Positions 6,168 through 10,194 of a DNA stretch of 10,194 nucleotides are shown piece by piece (positions within the stretch are counted from its first letter, which is position 1; each line of letters begins with the position of its first letter). Under the pieces are notes generated by a model that saw nothing but the letters and a program-made list of their open reading frames with translations, had not been told where the DNA came from and did no database searches. The stretch spans positions 1 to 10,194 of the forward strand of contig CAMLLA010000122.1 of NCBI GenBank assembly GCA_946480525.1, written 5' to 3'. Made by a program: the position numbers and the translations under genes. The stretch comes from an uncultured Asticcacaulis sp. (GTDB lineage Bacteria; Pseudomonadota; Alphaproteobacteria; Caulobacterales; Caulobacteraceae).

Positions 6168-6764
6168 ATGGCCAGAGGCGAACCCAGTATCCATCCGCTA
6201 TGGCTCAGGCTGGTCCACTGGACCAATGCCTGCGCGGTCGTCGTCCTGATCATGAGCGGCTGGCGGATCTATAACGCCACCGGTTTCATGGGCTTCAAGT
6301 TCCCCAGGGACATCACGCTCGGCGGCTGGCTGGGCGGGGCGATCCAGTGGCACTTCGCGGCCATGTGGGTGCTGTTCGCGAACGTGCTCATCTATGCGGT
6401 CATGAGCGTCGTCACCAAACGCTGGAGCCGCCAGTATTTCCCGCTGACGCCGAAAAGCCTGTGGGAGGACGTGACGCATTTCGTGCGCGGCAGGCTGAGC
6501 CACGCCGATCTCAGCCGCTATAATGCCATCCAGAAAATCGCCTATCTGTTCGCCATCATCGACCTGGTCGTGCTGGTCGTATCCGGATTGGCGTTGTGGA
6601 AACCCGTGCAATTGTCGTGGCTGGCCGTACTGGTTGGCGGTTACGAAGGGGCGCGCCGGGTGCACTTCTTCGCCATGAGCGGTATCTGCGCCTTTATCGC
6701 CGTGCACGCGGTCATGGCGCTGCTGGTGCCGAAGACCGTAAAAGCCATGATCTGGGGGCGGTAA
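6168..6764 (+). CDS. Cytochrome b (b561/Ni-Fe hydrogenase b-type) membrane subunit
   Basis: This 198-residue protein has four predicted transmembrane helices (about 16-34, 57-81, 122-143, 165-187). Histidines are placed to ligate b-type heme: His17 in RLVHWTNA, His62 in IQWHFAAMW, His166 in RRVHFFAM and His180 in IAVHAVMA. It belongs to the cytochrome b561/hydrogenase b-subunit superfamily rather than the MsrQ (YedZ) family of E. coli. It probably passes electrons from the quinone pool to the molybdopterin protein encoded next, filling the role of MsrQ. The stop and the next start share one base (TAATG, 6762-6766), so the two are translated together. The start at 6168 is supported by GGAGAGG. 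Confidence 0.85.
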   Translation: MARGEPSIHPLWLRLVHWTNACAVVVLIMSGWRIYNATGFMGFKFPRDITLGGWLGGAIQWHFAAMWVLFANVLIYAVMSVVTKRWSRQYFPLTPKSLWEDVTHFVRGRLSHADLSRYNAIQKIAYLFAIIDLVVLVVSGLALWKPVQLSWLAVLVGGYEGARRVHFFAMSGICAFIAVHAVMALLVPKTVKAMIWGR

Positions 6765-7528
6765 TGGACGACAAGATCAAGAACGACGAAGAGGCGATTC
6801 TGAAGGAGGCCAGTGGCCTGCTGAAGGACCCCGGCAGGCGCCGGTTGCTCGGCAATGTGCTGACCCTTGGGGGGCTGTCGCTGGCGACGGGTGTGACGTT
6901 GAACCATTATGGCTCGGTCAAAAAGATGCTCGAGGCCGTGTCGCGCTTCAATGATGGTGCGCAAGGCGTGATCTTTCATCCGTCGAGCCGCGCCCAGGAA
7001 TATACAGAGGCCGACGTCACCAAACCGTTTCCGTTCAACGCCTTCTACGCCAAAAGCAAGGCGCCGGTGGTCGATCCCGCAACATTCCGGCTTGAGCTGT
7101 CCGGCATGATCGCAGACCGCCGGCCGTGGACGCTCGATAAACTTTACGGCTTGCCGCAGACGTCGCAGATCACGCGTCATATCTGTGTAGAGGGCTGGAG
7201 CGCCATCGGGAAGTGGGGCGGGGTGACCTTCTCGGAGTTCCTGAAGCGGGTCGGGGCTGACACAACATGCAAGTTCGTCGGTTTCAAATGCGCCGACGGC
7301 TATTACACCTCGATCGACATGCCGACGGCGCTGCATGCCCAGACATTGCTGACCTTTACTTTCGGCGACGAGATTCTGCCGCGTGAATATGGCTTCCCCA
7401 TGAAGCTGCGCATGCCGACCAAGCTGGGCTACAAGAATCCCAAGCACATCGTCGAGATCTGGGTCAGCAATGTCTATCCTGGAGGTTATTGGGAAGACAT
7501 GGGCTATAACTGGTTTGGCGGCAGCTAG
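6764..7528 (+). CDS. YedY/MsrP-like molybdopterin-dependent oxidoreductase
   Basis: A 254-residue member of the sulfite oxidase molybdopterin-domain family. The core is HICVEGWSAIGKWGGVTF (139-156), in which Cys141 is the expected molybdenum ligand, followed by FVGFKCADGYYTSIDM and LPREYGFPMKLRMPTKLGYKNPKHIVEIWV. The N-terminus carries a charged stretch, then GRRRLLGNVLTLGGLSLATGV (24-44), a twin-arginine-like signal without the usual F-L-K and without an obvious AxA cleavage site, so it may stay anchored with the catalytic domain in the periplasm. It is shorter than E. coli MsrP (about 334). By analogy it may reduce oxidised sulfur or nitrogen compounds such as methionine sulfoxide; substrate not shown. 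It is the second gene of the operon after the cytochrome b. Its stop codon overlaps that of convergent ybaK. Confidence 0.85.
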   Translation: MDDKIKNDEEAILKEASGLLKDPGRRRLLGNVLTLGGLSLATGVTLNHYGSVKKMLEAVSRFNDGAQGVIFHPSSRAQEYTEADVTKPFPFNAFYAKSKAPVVDPATFRLELSGMIADRRPWTLDKLYGLPQTSQITRHICVEGWSAIGKWGGVTFSEFLKRVGADTTCKFVGFKCADGYYTSIDMPTALHAQTLLTFTFGDEILPREYGFPMKLRMPTKLGYKNPKHIVEIWVSNVYPGGYWEDMGYNWFGGS

Positions 7529-7998
7529 GCCATCAGGTCGACAAACCCGGCGTTCAGCACGCGCGCGGCGTCTTCCGGCGCGATGCTGAGCAAAAGCCCG
7601 CGCTGGCCGGCATTGATGTAGACTGTGTCGAATAGCTGCGCCGTTTCATCGATCGCTGTAGGTACAGTCTTCTTCTGTCCGAACGGCGAGATGCCGCCGA
7701 CCTTGAAGCCCGTCATGCGCTCGGCATCGGGCACCTTCATCATATTGGCCGACTTGCCACCGAAGTGCGCGGCCAGCTTTTTCATGCTGACCTCTTGCGG
7801 CGAAGGCACGACAACGCAGACCGGCTTGCCGTCCAGCTTAGCCATCAACGTCTTGAAGGTCTGGTCCGGATCGATGCCAAGCGCTTCGGCCGCTTGAAGG
7901 CCGACACGCGGCGCATCGGGATCGTACGGATAGGGATGCAGGTCGAAGGCGATACCGGCTTGCGTCAGAAAAAGGGTCGAAGGCGTGGTCTTGGACAT
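7525..7998 (-). CDS. ybaK: Cys-tRNA(Pro) deacylase YbaK
   Basis: This 157-residue protein spans the whole YbaK/EbsC family length. It hydrolyses Cys wrongly attached to tRNA(Pro) by prolyl-tRNA synthetase, a trans-editing step in the cytoplasm. Lys49 in QTFKTLMAKLDG matches the essential family lysine (Lys46 in the Haemophilus protein). VCVVVPSPQEVSMKKLAAHFGGKSANMM (60-87) and GGISPFGQKK (101-110) are diagnostic. Its TAG stop overlaps the TAG stop of the convergent YedY-like gene through the palindrome CTAG (7525-7528). The gene diverges from the ketopantoate reductase-like gene across 49 bases. No strong ribosome site is seen; TTATAA at 8015-8020 may act as a -10 box with a very short leader. 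Confidence 0.93.
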   Translation of the reverse strand: MSKTTPSTLFLTQAGIAFDLHPYPYDPDAPRVGLQAAEALGIDPDQTFKTLMAKLDGKPVCVVVPSPQEVSMKKLAAHFGGKSANMMKVPDAERMTGFKVGGISPFGQKKTVPTAIDETAQLFDTVYINAGQRGLLLSIAPEDAARVLNAGFVDLMA

Positions 7999-8020
7999 GA
8001 ATCGCGTTTTACGGTTATAA
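7991..8020 (+). promoter_or_regulatory. Candidate promoter of the ketopantoate reductase-family gene
   Basis: TTGGAC (7991-7996) and TTATAA (8015-8020) are 18 bases apart on the plus strand. The -35 box lies in the first codons of the divergent ybaK, so the two promoters would share the A/T-rich box. TGAGG (8039-8043) is the ribosome site for ATG 8048. Confidence 0.35.
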
Positions 8021-8047
8021 GGCGAGCGATTCTACCCGTGAGGCGAC

Positions 8048-8932
8048 ATGGCCACAATCACTCTTATCGGCCCCGGTGCGATCGGCCTCACCGTCGGCAT
8101 GGCACTGCTCGGCAGCGGCCATGACGTCACCTTTGTGTCGCGTCAGCCCTTTGACATGCTCAGCCTGACCATGAACGACGGCGAGGTGCGCCAGCGCCCG
8201 GTGCGGGTGGTGATGGCCGAAGAGGCGCCGCCGGCCGATTGGGTGATCCTGTGCGTCAAGGCGCACCAGGTGGCGTCAGCCGCCGAAGCGCTCAATCGCG
8301 CTATCCAGCCGGGCACGCGTATCGCCGTGTTGCAGAACGGTGTCGAGCACATTGAAAACACCGCGCCCCATGTGCCGGTAACAACGCTGATCCTGCCCGT
8401 CATGGTCGACATACCGGCCTCGAGACTGGGCAATGGCAGGGCGGCGTGGCGGCGCAGCGCCCATATTGTGGTTGAAGATTCGATCGACGGCCACGCATTT
8501 CGCGACCTGTTCACCGGCAGCTTTATCGACGTGGCGCTGACGGACGACATCGTCACGCGTATGTGGCGCAAGTTGCTGGTCAATGCCGGGTCCGGCGCGA
8601 TACTCTGCCTGAGCGGCAAGCCCATGGGCGTGTTTCACGAACCGGGTATCGTCGAGCTGGCGCGCGGTATACTGCACGAATGTCTTGACGTCGGCCGTGC
8701 GGAAGGCGCGAAGCTTACCGAGGACATGGTCGAGGAGCAGATTGCGTCCTGGCTTTCGGCTGACCCCGAAGAAACCAACTCGATGTACGACGATTTCATG
8801 GCGGGGCGGGTGACCGAGTGGAATGCCCGTAACGGCGTGCTGGTGCGCAAGGCCGAAAAGCACGGCATTTCCACGCCGATCAGCTGGGTACTGGTGCCGC
8901 TGCTCGCGGCACAAAGCCGACAGATGACTTAA
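8048..8932 (+). CDS. 2-dehydropantoate 2-reductase family protein (ApbA/PanE-type)
   Basis: The family enzyme reduces ketopantoate to pantoate with NADPH in pantothenate and CoA synthesis (cytoplasm). The 294-residue protein has the full layout. The Rossmann motif is GPGAIG (8-13), with CVKAHQ at 69-74 (Lys71 beside the nicotinamide), QNGVE at 96-100, and the C-terminal helical domain from about 168. Catalytic-type residues line up with E. coli PanE: Lys175 and Asn179 in RKLLVNAG, and Glu257 in RVTEWNARNGVLVRKAEKHGISTP. The last motif reads TEWNARNG where classical PanE has TEID-x-x-NG. Many genomes carry several paralogues, some acting on other 2-oxo acids, so I do not assign panE outright. 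The TAA stop overlaps the threonine aldolase stop via TTAA (8929-8932). Confidence 0.85.
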   Translation: MATITLIGPGAIGLTVGMALLGSGHDVTFVSRQPFDMLSLTMNDGEVRQRPVRVVMAEEAPPADWVILCVKAHQVASAAEALNRAIQPGTRIAVLQNGVEHIENTAPHVPVTTLILPVMVDIPASRLGNGRAAWRRSAHIVVEDSIDGHAFRDLFTGSFIDVALTDDIVTRMWRKLLVNAGSGAILCLSGKPMGVFHEPGIVELARGILHECLDVGRAEGAKLTEDMVEEQIASWLSADPEETNSMYDDFMAGRVTEWNARNGVLVRKAEKHGISTPISWVLVPLLAAQSRQMT

Positions 8933-9960
8933 GCCTTACGACAATCGCGCAGAAAGTCGGCGACTTCGGTATCGGTGGTCGAGAAGCTGGTCACCAGCCG
9001 GTACGCGTCCGGGCCTTCGTTCGGCCACGGATAGAAGCGATGCCCTTTCGCCGTCAGCCGGTCGGCGAGGGCCTTCGGCAGGGTGACGAACAGTTCGTTG
9101 GCCTCGACGGGATGCAGCAGGCCGACGCCGTCGATTGCGCTCAGACCGTCGCGAAGCGCGCCGGCCATGGCGTTGGCGTGCGCGCCCAGCTTCAGCCACA
9201 AGCCGTTGTCCAGCAGGGCCTGCAATTGCGCCGACACATAGCGTGCCTTGGACGGCAACTGGCCGCCGCGCTTATGGATGTAGGCAAAATTTTCAATCAA
9301 TGATGGATTGAAAATGACGACGGCCTCCGCCAGCATGGCGCCGTTCTTGGTGCCGCCGAAACTGAGGATATCAACGCCGGCCTCGTGCGTCGCCTCGGCA
9401 GGATGGCAGCCCAGATGCGCGATCGCGTTGGCGAAGCGCGCGCCGTCCAGGTGCATGTAGAGGCCATACGCCCTGGCCACATCCGACAGGGCGCGGATCT
9501 CGGCCGGCGTATAGACGGTGCCGAGTTCGGTGGCGTTGGTCAGGCTGATGGCGCGCGGCCGCGATGTGTGGGGTGCGTGCTCGAGCGTGCGTTCGATCAG
9601 CATCCCGATACCTTGTGGCGTCAGCTTGCCATGTGCCCCGTCAAGCGCCACGATCTTGCCGCCGGTAAAGAACTCCGGCAGGCCGCATTCGTCATTGTTG
9701 ATATGGCTCTGGCGATGGGCCAGGACCGACTCGTATGGCCGGATCATCGAGGCCAGAGCCAGCCCGTTGCAGGCGGAGCCGTTGAACACCGGAAAGACGC
9801 GCAAATCCGTGTGCCGGAAAACCTGGCGAAACGTATCCTGAAGCTTCAGCGTCACCGGATCGTTGCCATAGGCCGGCACTGCGCCGTCATTTGCCGACGA
9901 AAGAGCGGTCATTACGACGGGATGGACGGGGGCGGTATTGTCGCTGGCGAAACTGGCCAT
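8929..9960 (-). CDS. ltaE: Low-specificity L-threonine aldolase / beta-eliminating lyase family
   Basis: A PLP enzyme of aminotransferase fold type I, expected to cleave L-threonine or L-allo-threonine to glycine and acetaldehyde in the cytoplasm. The 343-residue length is normal. The N-terminal FASDNTAPVHPVVMTAL, YGNDPVT (31-37), FNGSACNGLAL (59-69) and AHRQSHINNDECG (81-93, with His86 near the cofactor) fit the family. The cofactor aspartate is in MHLDGARFANAI (169-180, Asp172), and the Schiff-base lysine is Lys205 in SFGGTKNG (200-207). It starts 10 bases after the SugE-type gene and has no clear ribosome site, so the two are likely co-transcribed. The stop overlaps that of the convergent ketopantoate reductase-like gene. 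Confidence 0.9.
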   Translation of the reverse strand: MASFASDNTAPVHPVVMTALSSANDGAVPAYGNDPVTLKLQDTFRQVFRHTDLRVFPVFNGSACNGLALASMIRPYESVLAHRQSHINNDECGLPEFFTGGKIVALDGAHGKLTPQGIGMLIERTLEHAPHTSRPRAISLTNATELGTVYTPAEIRALSDVARAYGLYMHLDGARFANAIAHLGCHPAEATHEAGVDILSFGGTKNGAMLAEAVVIFNPSLIENFAYIHKRGGQLPSKARYVSAQLQALLDNGLWLKLGAHANAMAGALRDGLSAIDGVGLLHPVEANELFVTLPKALADRLTAKGHRFYPWPNEGPDAYRLVTSFSTTDTEVADFLRDCRKA

Positions 9961-9970
9961 GATTTCGTGA

Positions 9971-10194
9971 CTAACTCGGTGTGGCGATCTTCATCAGGAT
10001 GAGACCGGAAATGATAAGAACGGCTGCGACGACCCGGGTCAAGCCCAAGGGCTCACCTAATACGGCGGCGCCGACGATGAAGGCGCCCACCGCGCCGATA
10101 CCGGTCCAGATGACATAGGCGGTGCCGAGCGGCAGGGTCCGCATCGACAGGGACAGGAGCCCGAAGCTGGCGATCATGGCGACCAGGGTGACGA
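9971..10194 (-). CDS. SMR family transporter, SugE/Gdx type, 5' end outside window
   Basis: The last 73 residues of a protein normally about 105 long; the frame runs open to the right edge. Three transmembrane helices remain. LPLGTAYVIWTGIGAVGAFIVG matches the SugE/Gdx branch of the small multidrug resistance family (WTGIGAVG) rather than EmrE (WSGVG). LGEPLGLTRVVAAVLIISGLILMKIAT is the family C-terminus. Gdx proteins export guanidinium in exchange for protons as antiparallel dimers in the inner membrane. The key N-terminal glutamate lies outside the window. The promoter region, where a guanidine riboswitch might sit, is also not visible. Some SugE-like proteins form two-gene pairs, so the gene next upstream matters. 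It precedes ltaE by 10 bases. Confidence 0.88.
   Translation of the reverse strand, partial: VTLVAMIASFGLLSLSMRTLPLGTAYVIWTGIGAVGAFIVGAAVLGEPLGLTRVVAAVLIISGLILMKIATPS

Noticed and set aside
6641..7447. Long minus-strand open frame (268 codons)
   Set aside because: Antisense shadow over the cytochrome b and YedY-like genes; composition rich in Arg/His/Gln as usual for shadows; no domain.
9385..10002. Plus-strand open frame over threonine aldolase
   Set aside because: The opposite frame holds the PLP lysine and other aldolase motifs; this one has none.
1..10194. CRISPR array, tRNA, rRNA, insertion sequence, prophage or defence island
   Set aside because: No spaced direct repeats, no cloverleaf-like sequence, and no transposase, integrase, nuclease or other mobile-element family among the genes.

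Overview
The window is gene-dense, GC-rich bacterial chromosome. Its best fit is an alphaproteobacterium of the Caulobacterales type (an Asticcacaulis- or Caulobacter-like genome). This rests on the protein families, Caulobacter-style promoter-like boxes (TTG...GCTAAGGT), an ECF-type GTAACC promoter ahead of a YedY-like operon, and intergenic palindromic repeats of the kind common in alphaproteobacteria. The genus is an inference; there is no rRNA or phylogenetic marker. I see no rRNA, tRNA, CRISPR array, insertion sequence, phage gene or integrase.

Region 1 (1-1981, minus strand): the 5' part of a secreted family GH97 alpha-glucosidase/alpha-galactosidase whose reading frame runs off the left edge, with a LacI-type operator-like palindrome just upstream. 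Before it lies a glutathione S-transferase-like gene, then a gene-free stretch filled by a nested palindromic repeat.

Region 2 (1982-4610): a tightly overlapping minus-strand operon of three poorly characterised families (DCC1-like thiol-disulfide protein, DUF4166, saccharopine-dehydrogenase-like NAD(P) oxidoreductase). A DUF2269 four-helix membrane protein is transcribed divergently from it.

Region 3 (4611-6015): a Nu-class (YfcG-like) glutathione S-transferase on plus and a DUF4442 hotdog-fold protein on minus, convergent, separated by a second palindromic repeat with a perfect 10-bp hairpin.

Region 4 (6016-7528): a two-gene plus-strand operon encoding a membrane cytochrome b and a short YedY/MsrP-like molybdopterin oxidoreductase. 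It is preceded by a GTAACC-N16-CGTA element resembling the promoter of Caulobacter sigma-F.

Region 5 (7525-10194): Cys-tRNA(Pro) deacylase YbaK (minus) diverging from a 2-dehydropantoate 2-reductase-family protein (plus), then a low-specificity threonine aldolase (minus) sitting 10 bases behind a SugE/Gdx-type SMR exporter cut by the right edge. Both convergent junctions here share their stop codons through a 4-base palindrome (CTAG, TTAA).

A loose theme is thiol/sulfur redox handling (two GSTs, a DCC thiol-disulfide protein, a methionine-sulfoxide-reductase-like couple). The operons are separate and no single pathway joins them. I find no clearly new defence or mobile system. The best leads are the ECF-like promoter, the DCC-DUF4166-saccharopine-dehydrogenase-like operon facing DUF2269, and the LacI-type site at the GH97 gene.
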